From: an uncultured Prevotellaceae bacterium
GTDB taxonomy: Bacteria; Bacteroidota; Bacteroidia; Bacteroidales; Bacteroidaceae
Direction of reading: 5' to 3'
Length of the DNA stretch: 64,000 bases
Assembly (NCBI GenBank): GCA_945865175.1
Contig: CAMBDA010000004.1
Location: 1 to 64,000, forward strand
Shown here: one piece after another, positions 35,118 to 43,850 of the stretch
Position numbering within the stretch: position 1 is the stretch's first letter
How the letters are laid out: each line of letters starts with the position of its first letter
Notes under the pieces: generated by a model
Told to the model about the DNA's origin: nothing
The model's database searches: none
The model's input: the letters and a program-made list of their open reading frames with translations, nothing else
Made by a program: the position numbers and the translations under genes

Positions 35118-36851
35118 ATGAAAAAGATTTTCAACTACATATTGGCTGCCTCTTTTGGATTGATGGCAGCAAGCTGCTCCGACTTCCTCGACGAGCAGGT
35201 GCCACAGGGCACACTTGACGAGAACCAGGTGAAGGACCCTTCGCTCGTTGAGAGTACCATAATATCGGCATACGCCGGATTCACTCAGGGTGAGGACATT
35301 AACGGCTCGTTCTCAATGTGGAACTACGACGTGCGCTCTGACGATGCCTATAAGGGTGGTAGTTCTGTGAACGACGGTGACGTCTTCCACCAGCTTGAGG
35401 TGCAGAAGGGCGTGCTGACAACCAACTGGAATATCAGCGACATGTGGAACCGTCTGTACATAACCATATCGCGCGTCAATTCTGCCATCAGCGTGCTTGA
35501 GAAGTGTGACGACAGCTATGCCCTCAAGGACCAGCGTATGGCCGAGATGAAGTTCCTGCGCGCCTACAGCCACTTCCTCCTAAAGCGCCTCTTCAAGAAC
35601 ATTCCGTTTATTATGAACGCAAACCTCCAATACGAGGAATACAACACCCTCTCCAACACCGAATACACCAACGATGAGGCTTGGGGCATTATTGCCAAGG
35701 AACTGGAGGAGGCTTATGAGGTATTGCCGGTGAAGCAGACTGAGAAGGGTCGCCCCACAAAGGCTGCCTGTGCGGCATTCCTGGCTAAGGTATATCTCTA
35801 CAAGGCTTATCGCCAGGACGATGCAATGAGCCATAAGGTGACAAGCATAAATACCGATGACCTTGACAAAGTCATCAAATACACCGACCCTGCAATATAC
35901 GCTGCCGGAGGATATGCCCTTGAGGCCGACATACACAATAACTTCCGCCCCGAGGAGCAGTACGAGAACGGATGCGAGTCGATATGGGCAATACAATACT
36001 CACGCAACGACGGTTCGACATACGGCAATCTCAACTGGTCGAACGGCCTGATTTGCCCCAATATAGCAGACGTGACTGACGGAGGATGCGACTTCTATAA
36101 GCCATCGCAGAACCTTGTCAATGCTTTCCGTACCGATAACAGCGGTCTGCCTCTTATCGACAACTTCAACCAGAAGGACTACGACATGACTGCCGACAAT
36201 GCCGACCCGCGCCTTTTCCTCACAGTGGGAATGCCAGGCCTGCCATATATGTTCAACCAGGACTACATCATGAACCGCACTTCCAACTGGAGCCGTTCGG
36301 GTGGACTGTATGGATACTATGTCACACTGAAGCAGAATGTCGATCCGGCTCTCATCGGCCAGTATCTCATCAAAGGCTCCTTCTGGGCAACCAGCATGAA
36401 CCGCATCGTGTTCCGATATGCCGATGTGCTGCTTGAGCGCGCCGAGGCTTTCGCACAGCTTGGAAAGACAACGGAAGCAATAGCTCTTGTTAACCAGATA
36501 CGCTCCCGTGCAGCAAGCAGTACACAGATGATAGGCAACTATCCGTCAAAGTATGGCGTGAAGTTCTATTGCAAGAACTACACCGGCTCCTACGACAAGG
36601 AACAGGCAATAAATATTGTCAAGATGGAGCGCCGGTTGGAACTCGCAATGGAATCGGAGCGTTTCTTCGACCTCGTGAGATGGGGCGACGCTGCACAGAC
36701 CCTCAATAGCTACTATGCGGCAGAGAAGACTAAATGCACCGTCTATGGCGAGGCTGAGTTCACCGCCGACAAGGGCGAATACCTGCCTATACCATTTGCA
36801 CAGGTGGCTGCCTCTAACGGATATTACACTCAGAACATTGGTAACTGGTAA
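35118..36851 (+). CDS. SusD/RagB-like surface lipoprotein (fructan)
   Basis: SusD proteins cap the SusC barrel and capture glycan. The 577-residue product has a lipoprotein signal ending LMAASC (Cys19). It carries SusD helical repeats with the common ADPRLFLTVG and ADVLLERAEAFAQLGKTTEA (tetratricopeptide-like) segments and a C-terminal ERFFDLVRWGDAAQTL, all standard for the family. It starts 7 bases after the SusC stop. The equivalent levan-locus protein is BT1762. Confidence 0.95.
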   Translation: MKKIFNYILAASFGLMAASCSDFLDEQVPQGTLDENQVKDPSLVESTIISAYAGFTQGEDINGSFSMWNYDVRSDDAYKGGSSVNDGDVFHQLEVQKGVLTTNWNISDMWNRLYITISRVNSAISVLEKCDDSYALKDQRMAEMKFLRAYSHFLLKRLFKNIPFIMNANLQYEEYNTLSNTEYTNDEAWGIIAKELEEAYEVLPVKQTEKGRPTKAACAAFLAKVYLYKAYRQDDAMSHKVTSINTDDLDKVIKYTDPAIYAAGGYALEADIHNNFRPEEQYENGCESIWAIQYSRNDGSTYGNLNWSNGLICPNIADVTDGGCDFYKPSQNLVNAFRTDNSGLPLIDNFNQKDYDMTADNADPRLFLTVGMPGLPYMFNQDYIMNRTSNWSRSGGLYGYYVTLKQNVDPALIGQYLIKGSFWATSMNRIVFRYADVLLERAEAFAQLGKTTEAIALVNQIRSRAASSTQMIGNYPSKYGVKFYCKNYTGSYDKEQAINIVKMERRLELAMESERFFDLVRWGDAAQTLNSYYAAEKTKCTVYGEAEFTADKGEYLPIPFAQVAASNGYYTQNIGNW

Positions 36852-36868
36852 AAAAGAACAAGATTATT

Positions 36869-38275
36869 ATGAAGACAAGAATAAACAATATCATATCTGC
36901 ATCATTCATCTTCCTGATGATGATGTGCATGGTTGCCTGTACAGATGACAATGTCAGCGGGCTCCAACTTTCGGGCGACTGCACGATTGAGGCTTTGACT
37001 CTCGATGACTATGAGGGCAAGGTGGATTTTAACTCACGTACCGTAACCGTGAACCTGCCTGAAACTTACGACACAAGGGCAATGATTGTGACCGAACTTC
37101 GCCTTTCAGAGGGCGCAAGCGCTAATGTCCAGAAGGGTCAGACCGTGAACATGGAAGGCGCACAGAACATACACGTGACCAACGGCGACTTGTTTCTCGA
37201 CTGGAAACTGGTGGCAAAGCGCGATGAGGCCAAAATCTATTCGTTCATTGTAAATGAGGTGTATAACGGCATCATCGACCAGAGTGCCAAGACCATCACC
37301 GTTTATGTTCCCGGAGGTGTAGATATAACAGCTCTCGTTCCTTCCATCGAGTTCAGTGAAGGAGCCGTGTGCCAGCCGCTAAGCGGTGTGGCCCAGGATT
37401 TCACAAATCCTGTTGTCTATACCGTTACCAACGGAACAGCCCAGGCACAATATACGGTAAATGTATTTGCCATCGACAAGCCAAGAGCTGTGTTTGTAGG
37501 CAATGTGCCGACAATGAATGAACTCGACCCCGAAGCCAAGGAGGCCTGCTCATGGATGTTGGCAAACGTAGAGAAGTCTTTATACGCTTCATTCGCCGAC
37601 ATACAGATGGAGACAGTGGATCTCTCTGAGTGTAAGGTGATATGGTGGCACTTCCACTACGATGGTGGTGTTGACGGACATGACCAGTTTGTGACTAAGG
37701 CCCCGTACGCCATCGACGCCAAGAACCAGTTGCGCACGTATTATGAAAACGGAGGTGCTTTCTTCCTTACACGTTATGCCACCAATCTCCCGTCGTTCAT
37801 CGGTGTCACAGGCGACGACGAATGGACTACTCCTAACAACTGTTGGGGACAGAACGAGGCTGACGCAGAACTTTGCGGAGGACCTTGGGACTTTAAGATG
37901 TACAACGGACAGACAGGGCATCCTCTATGGCAAGGACTTGTGGCTGGTGATGACCCTAACGCCGTATATACCACCGATGCAGGCTACCATATAACCAACT
38001 CCACGGCACAGTATCATATCGGCACCGACTGGGGAGGATATGACAACCATGCAGCATGGGAGGCACGCACAGGCGGCAAGATTCTCGGTGTAGGTGGCGA
38101 CGGTTCTGTTGTGGCATGGGAATATCCTGCACACGACGGAAAGGGCGGTATCGTCTGCATCGGTTCAGGATGCTACGACTGGTATTCCTATACATTCGAG
38201 GCTGGCTATACTGAGAAATTCCATAAGAATGTCTCTATCATCACCCAGAACGCTTTCAACTATCTTACAAAGTAA
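36869..38275 (+). CDS. Surface glycan-binding lipoprotein with DUF4960 domain
   Basis: The 468-residue lipoprotein (signal ending MVAC, about residue 23) has two N-terminal Ig-like domains (residues about 30-215, ending TAQAQYTVNVFAID). A DUF4960-type C-terminal half follows (about 218-468, with WWHFHYDGG, GGAFFLTRYATNLP and GGIVCIGSGCYDWYSY). The last resembles a glutamine-amidotransferase-like fold used for binding rather than catalysis. Position and domains match BT1761, the surface levan-binding protein of B. thetaiotaomicron. It probably captures polymer for the endo-acting GH32 next to it. Confidence 0.85.
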   Translation: MKTRINNIISASFIFLMMMCMVACTDDNVSGLQLSGDCTIEALTLDDYEGKVDFNSRTVTVNLPETYDTRAMIVTELRLSEGASANVQKGQTVNMEGAQNIHVTNGDLFLDWKLVAKRDEAKIYSFIVNEVYNGIIDQSAKTITVYVPGGVDITALVPSIEFSEGAVCQPLSGVAQDFTNPVVYTVTNGTAQAQYTVNVFAIDKPRAVFVGNVPTMNELDPEAKEACSWMLANVEKSLYASFADIQMETVDLSECKVIWWHFHYDGGVDGHDQFVTKAPYAIDAKNQLRTYYENGGAFFLTRYATNLPSFIGVTGDDEWTTPNNCWGQNEADAELCGGPWDFKMYNGQTGHPLWQGLVAGDDPNAVYTTDAGYHITNSTAQYHIGTDWGGYDNHAAWEARTGGKILGVGGDGSVVAWEYPAHDGKGGIVCIGSGCYDWYSYTFEAGYTEKFHKNVSIITQNAFNYLTK

Positions 38276-38296
38276 TATCTTAAACGATGAATATAT

Positions 38297-39859
38297 ATGA
38301 AACCAATGATAATTTCAACAATAATGATTGCTGCACTTACATTGACAGCTTGCAGCGATGACAGTTTTGCTGGCGACCCTGCAAAGGACTGGTCGGCGAC
38401 AACCGAATGCTTCACTCCAACAGAGGAAAGCGGCTACAACACATACTGGAAGCCTGCCATTGGCAGGGTGGGCGACCCTATGCCTTTCTACGACAAGAAG
38501 GCGGGCGACTTCAAGGTGCTCTATCTGCAGGAGTTTGACAACAACGACGCCTGGTGCTATCATCCCATCTATGGCGTATCGACAACCGACGGCGCCAACT
38601 ATCAAGGCTTAGGGGAGGTTCTCCCTACAGGAAAGTCGAAAGACGAACTGGATGCTGCCTTGGGAACTGGATGCGCCGTGTATAACGAAAGTGACGGACT
38701 ATACTACATCTATTATACAGGCCACACCACAAGTGAGGTGGTGATGCGTGCCACGTCGCCCGACTTCAAGACATGGACCAAGGATAGGGAGTGGATGTTG
38801 CGCGGTTCTGACAACGGTTATTCCGACGTTGACTTCCGCGACCCGCAGGTGTTCCAGGATGACAACGGACTGTGGCACATGATCATTGCAAGCAATCTGA
38901 AGTTCGCCGAATATACATCGGAGAACCTGCGCGACTGGAAATACGACGGACAGTTCTCGTGTATGATCTGGGACCGTATGCTTGAGTGCCCCGACATCTT
39001 CAAGATGGGCGACTGGTGGTATATGGTATATAGCGAGGCATTCCGCAGTGACTGGAGCCGCAAGGTGAAATACATGATGGCGCGCTCGTTGGACGAACTG
39101 AAGAAGTGCTTCAACGAAGGGCCGAAATGGCCTGCCGACGACAAGGAGGGAGTGCTCGACACTCGCGCCTTCTATGCCGGAAAGACTGCCTCTAATGGCA
39201 CCGACCGCTTTATATGGGGATGGACTCCTTATCGCACCGGTACAACCATACACGACAAGAATGTGGCAGTGGGGGCTGAAAGTGAACCCAACTGGTCGGG
39301 CGCACTAGTGTGTCACAAACTCATACAACATGCCGATGGTACTCTCTCTGTCGGTGAAGTGCCGGCAATGGCTGACAAATATGGCGTTCAGACCGAAGCG
39401 AAGGTAATGGCATCGGAGAACTATTCTTCTGGCACTATCAACGGCAACGGATATGTACTTTACAGTCGCCTTGGCTATCATAATCACATCTCCTTTGTGG
39501 TGACGGCAGGAGAGGCTGACAAATGGGGCGTTTCGTTTGTGCGTGGCACCGACGCTACGAAATACTATTCTCTCGTGGTCAATCCAGAATGGGAAAACGG
39601 CCGACGCAAAGTAAACTTCGAGCAGGAAGGTGCTGAAGGCAAGGGATTCATCGTAGGAGCCGACGGATACATCTTCCCACGTCCTGTCGACAATACATAC
39701 AAGGTTGACATCTACACCGACAACTCTGTCGTGGTGATGTATATCAATGGTGAATACGGCACTACGCAGCGCATCTATGGCTTGCAGAAAAACTGCTGGT
39801 CTGTGAACGGCTACGGAGGCAATGTCACTATCAGTGATGTTAAGGTAAGCAGTTATTAA
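38297..39859 (+). CDS. Surface GH32 endo-fructanase (endo-levanase-like)
   Basis: A lipoprotein signal (ending LTAC, about residue 19) places this 520-residue GH32 enzyme at the cell surface. The three catalytic acids of the five-bladed propeller are visible: Asp60 in VGDPMPFY (nucleophile; the usual NDPNG is altered as in endo-acting relatives), Asp182 in FRDPQVF and Glu230 in ECPDIF (acid/base). A C-terminal beta-sandwich begins near residue 360. It corresponds in order and type to BT1760, an endo-levanase that cuts polymer outside the cell. Levan is thus likelier than inulin as target, but sequence alone does not settle this. Confidence 0.87.
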   Translation: MKPMIISTIMIAALTLTACSDDSFAGDPAKDWSATTECFTPTEESGYNTYWKPAIGRVGDPMPFYDKKAGDFKVLYLQEFDNNDAWCYHPIYGVSTTDGANYQGLGEVLPTGKSKDELDAALGTGCAVYNESDGLYYIYYTGHTTSEVVMRATSPDFKTWTKDREWMLRGSDNGYSDVDFRDPQVFQDDNGLWHMIIASNLKFAEYTSENLRDWKYDGQFSCMIWDRMLECPDIFKMGDWWYMVYSEAFRSDWSRKVKYMMARSLDELKKCFNEGPKWPADDKEGVLDTRAFYAGKTASNGTDRFIWGWTPYRTGTTIHDKNVAVGAESEPNWSGALVCHKLIQHADGTLSVGEVPAMADKYGVQTEAKVMASENYSSGTINGNGYVLYSRLGYHNHISFVVTAGEADKWGVSFVRGTDATKYYSLVVNPEWENGRRKVNFEQEGAEGKGFIVGADGYIFPRPVDNTYKVDIYTDNSVVVMYINGEYGTTQRIYGLQKNCWSVNGYGGNVTISDVKVSSY

Positions 39860-39876
39860 TTAAAACGAAGAATATT

Positions 39877-41601
39877 ATGAACAAAAGCACCCGTATAACC
39901 GCAATGATGTTTTGGGCTTTCTTGCTCTTTGGTAGTGTCACGCTCGAAGCCCAGACGTTCACTGCGCAAGCATTGGAGCAAACCATTGTCACTCCAGCAC
40001 AAGAGGGGAGATATTTATGGTTGCCTATACAGGAGTCTGCCCCGGAAGGCAAGCTTCAGGTCATCGTGTCTAATGTGGCACAAATGGAGCAAAACGTACG
40101 CTTTGCCCGCGAGAAAGTCGATTACTATGTGGCACTCGACATGCAACCGTGGCTTGGTGCTAATGGCTTGTCGGTTGTCATCCAGAATGTGCCAAAGGGT
40201 TCTGTATGCTTCAGTAAGATAAAGCAGAACAACGACAAGCAGTATATGCTCATCCCTGAGAAATACAGGCCCTCATACCACCACGCTCCCGAGCGTGGAT
40301 GGATGAACGACCCCAACGGACTGTTCTTTAAGGATGGAGTATGGCATCTGTATTATCAATATAATCCGTATGGCTCCATGTGGGGCAATATGCATTGGGC
40401 ACACAGTACATCAACGGATTTGGTGCATTGGCAGCAACAGCCTGTCGCACTTGCTCCCGACGCATGGGGGACGATGTTCAGCGGCTCGTGTGTCGTTGAC
40501 CACAATAATACTGCCGGTTTCGGCAAGGATGCCATTATATCCATGTACACGTCAAGCCGTCCCACTCCTTTTGGAGGCGATGTCCAGGCTCAGTGTATTG
40601 CCTATTCCAATGACGGAGGCAAGACTTTCACAAAGTATGTCGGCAATCCGGTCATAACCGATGAAAAGAAAGATTTCCGCGACCCTCACGTCTTTTGGAA
40701 CGAGGAGGCAGGATTCTGGAACATGATTCTTGCCGCTGGCCAGGAAATGCAGATCTTTTCCTCCTCCAATCTGAAGGACTGGAAACTGGAGAGTTCCTTC
40801 GGACATGAATACGGCAATCATGGTGGTGTGTGGGAATGTCCCGACCTGATGAAGATGAAGGTCAGGGGGACAGACCAGGAAAAATGGATGCTCATCTGCA
40901 ACATCAACCCCGGCGGACCTTTTGGCGGTTCTGCTACCCAGTATTTCATCGGACAGTTCGACGGTCATAAGTTCACCTGTGAGGACGAACCCTCAGAGAC
41001 CAAGTGGATGGACTATGGCAAGGACCACTATGCCACCGTCACCTTCGACAACGCACCCGAAGGCCGCCGCTGCGCCATCGCATGGATGAGCAACTGGCAG
41101 TATGCCAATCAGGTGCCCACCATGCAGTTCCGTTCGGCCAACTCCATCGTACGCGATTTGGGGCTCTTTGAATACAATGGTGAAACCTATTGCAGCGTAA
41201 CCCCGGCCAGAGAAATGGATTCCATCCGTGGCCAGCGTATAAGCCATCCCACCGAAACCTGCGAGATTGTGGTCTCGCTCAAGGGTGACGCACAGTTGAC
41301 CCTTCGCAACAGCAAGGACGAGAAGGTGGTAATCACCTATGACGAAGCAGAACAGACCATCGACTTCGACCGTCGCCGCAGTGGCGATGTGTCCTTCAGC
41401 GATGCCTTCCCCTGCTCTGTTTCCTCGCCCACCTATGGTGAGGTGAAGACTCTCCGCATCTTCATCGACCGCTGCAGCATCGAAATATTCGACGGTGACG
41501 GCAAGTTCTCATTGACCAACCTCGTGTTCCCTTCCGAAGCTTACAACAAGATTGCGGTGAAGGGAAAGGCAAAGACAACAGTGTATAATCTTAATATCTG
41601 A
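39877..41601 (+). CDS. Periplasmic exo-acting GH32 fructanase
   Basis: The 574-residue protein has a Sec signal without lipobox Cys (ending TLEAQ), so it is probably periplasmic. An extra N-terminal domain (residues about 25-130) precedes the GH32 propeller. Asp145 in GWMNDPNG, Asp269 in DFRDPHVF and Glu320 in VWECPD form the catalytic set. A C-terminal beta-sandwich ends VYNLNI. It matches BT1759 in order and would release fructose from imported oligosaccharides. Codon use changes from AT-richer to GC-richer near nucleotide 40980, about two thirds into the gene. Confidence 0.92.
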   Translation: MNKSTRITAMMFWAFLLFGSVTLEAQTFTAQALEQTIVTPAQEGRYLWLPIQESAPEGKLQVIVSNVAQMEQNVRFAREKVDYYVALDMQPWLGANGLSVVIQNVPKGSVCFSKIKQNNDKQYMLIPEKYRPSYHHAPERGWMNDPNGLFFKDGVWHLYYQYNPYGSMWGNMHWAHSTSTDLVHWQQQPVALAPDAWGTMFSGSCVVDHNNTAGFGKDAIISMYTSSRPTPFGGDVQAQCIAYSNDGGKTFTKYVGNPVITDEKKDFRDPHVFWNEEAGFWNMILAAGQEMQIFSSSNLKDWKLESSFGHEYGNHGGVWECPDLMKMKVRGTDQEKWMLICNINPGGPFGGSATQYFIGQFDGHKFTCEDEPSETKWMDYGKDHYATVTFDNAPEGRRCAIAWMSNWQYANQVPTMQFRSANSIVRDLGLFEYNGETYCSVTPAREMDSIRGQRISHPTETCEIVVSLKGDAQLTLRNSKDEKVVITYDEAEQTIDFDRRRSGDVSFSDAFPCSVSSPTYGEVKTLRIFIDRCSIEIFDGDGKFSLTNLVFPSEAYNKIAVKGKAKTTVYNLNI

Positions 41602-41606
41602 AATCT

Positions 41607-42767
41607 ATGAACAAGTCAAACAAAATGGCCATCGTGCCTGTGATGCTCTGCTTTTTCGCCATGGGTTTTGTGGACCTCGTGGGCATTGCGTCCAATTATG
41701 TAAAGGAAGACCTTCAACTGACCGATTCGGTCGCCAACATGCTGCCTTCCCTGGTATTCTTCTGGTTCCTTATCTTCTCGGTGCCCACGGGCATGCTGAT
41801 GAACAGGATAGGCCGCAAGAACACGGTACTCCTCTCGCTGCTGGTGACGGTGGCATCACTGCTGCTTCCGCTCTTCGGAGAGAACTTCCCGCTCATGCTG
41901 GTGTCCTTCTCGCTCCTTGGCATTGGCAACGCGCTGATGCAGACGTCGCTCAATCCGCTAGTCTCCTCGGTCATCCGCGGCGGCCACCTGGCTTCCACGC
42001 TCACCTTCGGACAGTTTGTCAAGGCCATCGCTTCGTTCCTCGCCCCTTATATCGCCATGTGGGGTGCCATGGGTTCGATGCCCGCCTTCGGCCTGGGGTG
42101 GCGTGTGCTCTTCCCCGTGTATATGGTGATTGGCATTGTGGCAAGCCTTCTTCTTTTCTCCACCCCCATTGAGGAGGAGCCCACGGAAAAGGCTTCCTCG
42201 GTAGCCGGCTGTGTGAAGTTGCTGTCCCGCCCTCTGGTATTGCTGTCGTTTGTGGGCATCATGTGCCATGTGGGCATTGATGTGGGCACCAACACCACCG
42301 CCCCCAAGATATTGATGGAACGGCTCGGCATGACGCTCAACGAGGCAGCCTTCGCCACCTCGCTCTATTTCATCTTCCGCACCATCGGTTGCTTCACGGG
42401 CTCCTTCTTCCTGCGTGTGGTGAGCAACCGCGCATTCTTCACCCTCAGTGTGGTGATGATGGCACTGGCCATGCTGGGCCTCGGAGTGGGCACGTCCCGG
42501 ATGATGCTCTACGCTTCCATTGCGCTGGTGGGCTACGGCAACTCCAACATCTTCCCGCTGGTCTTTGCCCAGGCCTTGCTTTCCGACAAGACGCGCCAGA
42601 ACGAAATCAGCGGCCTCATGATCATGGGCCTTTTCGGCGGCACGGTGTTCCCACTGCTGATGGGATTTGCCAGCGATGCCATGGGGCAGGCCGGTGCAGT
42701 GGCTGTAATGGCGATGGGTGTGATTTATCTGTTTACTTATATATCTAGCATTAAGAAATCTAATTAG
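41607..42767 (+). CDS. MFS sugar importer (probable fructose/H+ symporter)
   Basis: The 386-residue protein has about 12 membrane helices of the FucP-like branch of the major facilitator superfamily. It opens VPVMLCFFAMGFVDLVGIASNYV and contains GMLMNRIGRKN, the loop 2-3 signature. It starts 5 bases after the exo-fructanase and is followed directly by a sugar kinase. This is the order of BT1758-BT1757, so fructose is the expected substrate. Confidence 0.85.
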   Translation: MNKSNKMAIVPVMLCFFAMGFVDLVGIASNYVKEDLQLTDSVANMLPSLVFFWFLIFSVPTGMLMNRIGRKNTVLLSLLVTVASLLLPLFGENFPLMLVSFSLLGIGNALMQTSLNPLVSSVIRGGHLASTLTFGQFVKAIASFLAPYIAMWGAMGSMPAFGLGWRVLFPVYMVIGIVASLLLFSTPIEEEPTEKASSVAGCVKLLSRPLVLLSFVGIMCHVGIDVGTNTTAPKILMERLGMTLNEAAFATSLYFIFRTIGCFTGSFFLRVVSNRAFFTLSVVMMALAMLGLGVGTSRMMLYASIALVGYGNSNIFPLVFAQALLSDKTRQNEISGLMIMGLFGGTVFPLLMGFASDAMGQAGAVAVMAMGVIYLFTYISSIKKSN

Positions 42768-42768
42768 T

Positions 42769-43647
42769 ATGATGGAAAATAGAATTATTGTAGGCCTCGG
42801 TGAGGCTTTGTGGGACTGCCTCCCCGAAGGCAGAAAGATTGGTGGTGCACCCGCCAACTTCGCTTACCATGCTTCCCAGTTCGGATATGAAGCACATGCC
42901 GTGAGTGCGGTGGGCAACGATGCCCTCGGCGATGAAACCATCGAGGCACTCAAGGCCAATGGGCTCAAGTTGTGCATGCCACGGGTGGACTTCCCCACGG
43001 GACAGGTGCTGGTTTCGCTCGACGAGGACGGCGTGGCCTCTTACGACATCAAGGAGGGCTCGGCATGGGACAACATCCCCTTCACGCCCGAGATGGAGCA
43101 GTTGGCAGGCCGTTGCCGTGCCGTATGCTTCGGTTCGCTGGCCCAGCGCAACGAGGTGTCGCGCAATGCCATCTATCGTTTCCTCAATGCCACCCCCAAG
43201 GGCTGCATGCGCATCTTCGACATCAACCTGCGCCAGAACTTCTACAGCAAGGAGGTCATCCAGGAATCGCTCCGGCGGTGCAATGTAATGAAGATCAATG
43301 ATGAGGAACTGGTCATCATAGGCCGTATGTTCGGCTATCCCGGACTCGACATCGAGAACAAGTGCTGGCTCATTCTGGGCAAGTACAACCTGGACATGCT
43401 GGTGCTCACTTGTGGTGTCAACGGCAGCTATGTATTCTCCAAGGGTGCCATGTCCTTCCTGGAGACTCCCAAGGTGGAAGTGGCCGACACGGTGGGCGCA
43501 GGCGACTCGTTCACGGGCGCATTCGTGGCCTCTATCCTCTCGGGCAAGACCATTCCGGAGGCCCATCGCATCGGTGTGAACGTGAGTGCCTATGTGTGTA
43601 CCCAGAACGGTGCCATGCCCGCCATTCCCGAGGAACTGAAGGCATAG
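42769..43647 (+). CDS. PfkB-family fructokinase
   Basis: The 292-residue cytoplasmic kinase carries the ribokinase-family start (GLGEALWDCLPEGRKIGGAPANFA), a central DINLRQNFY and the catalytic DTVGAGDSFTGAF motif with Asp246 as base. It would trap imported fructose as fructose 6-phosphate for glycolysis. It closes the fructan operon, being one base after the importer; tandem ATGs at 42769 and 42772 are both usable. Confidence 0.9.
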   Translation: MMENRIIVGLGEALWDCLPEGRKIGGAPANFAYHASQFGYEAHAVSAVGNDALGDETIEALKANGLKLCMPRVDFPTGQVLVSLDEDGVASYDIKEGSAWDNIPFTPEMEQLAGRCRAVCFGSLAQRNEVSRNAIYRFLNATPKGCMRIFDINLRQNFYSKEVIQESLRRCNVMKINDEELVIIGRMFGYPGLDIENKCWLILGKYNLDMLVLTCGVNGSYVFSKGAMSFLETPKVEVADTVGAGDSFTGAFVASILSGKTIPEAHRIGVNVSAYVCTQNGAMPAIPEELKA

Positions 43648-43693
43648 CATATACACTCCTTTTTCGGAGAAGATTTACTTACTTGCGCAGAGG

Positions 43694-43725
43694 AGATATA
43701 CTTACTTTGCCAATGAAGTATATCT
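43694..43725 (+). terminator. Hairpin ending the fructan operon
   Basis: AGATATACTT (43694-43703) and AAGTATATCT (43716-43725) form a perfect 10-bp AT-rich stem with a 12-nt loop, followed by TCTACTTTTGAT. It lies 47 bases after the fructokinase stop. The stem is weak and the T-run short, so termination is only likely. Confidence 0.45.
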
Positions 43726-43747
43726 TCTACTTTTGATAAATCGTGTG

Positions 43748-43788
43748 TCGGTTTGTCGATTTTCCTGGATGGAGGGTCGGCAAACCGA
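43748..43788. repeat. Inverted repeat upstream of the GH106 gene promoter
   Basis: TCGGTTTG (43748-43755) and CAAACCGA (43781-43788) are perfect inverse copies separated by 25 bases, ending 10 bases before the -7 box. It could be a regulator site or a hairpin. Confidence 0.35.
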
Positions 43789-43798
43789 TTCTTTTTTG

Positions 43799-43806
43799 TA
43801 ACTTTG
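43799..43806 (+). promoter_or_regulatory. -7 box (TAACTTTG) of the GH106 gene
   Basis: TAACTTTGC preceded by a T-run fits the consensus. The ATG is 44 bases downstream, so the rhamnosidase gene is transcribed separately from the fructan operon. Confidence 0.65.
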
Positions 43807-43850
43807 CAGCAGTATTCATGATCAAACGGACCCCAAAAAAAGAAAATACG

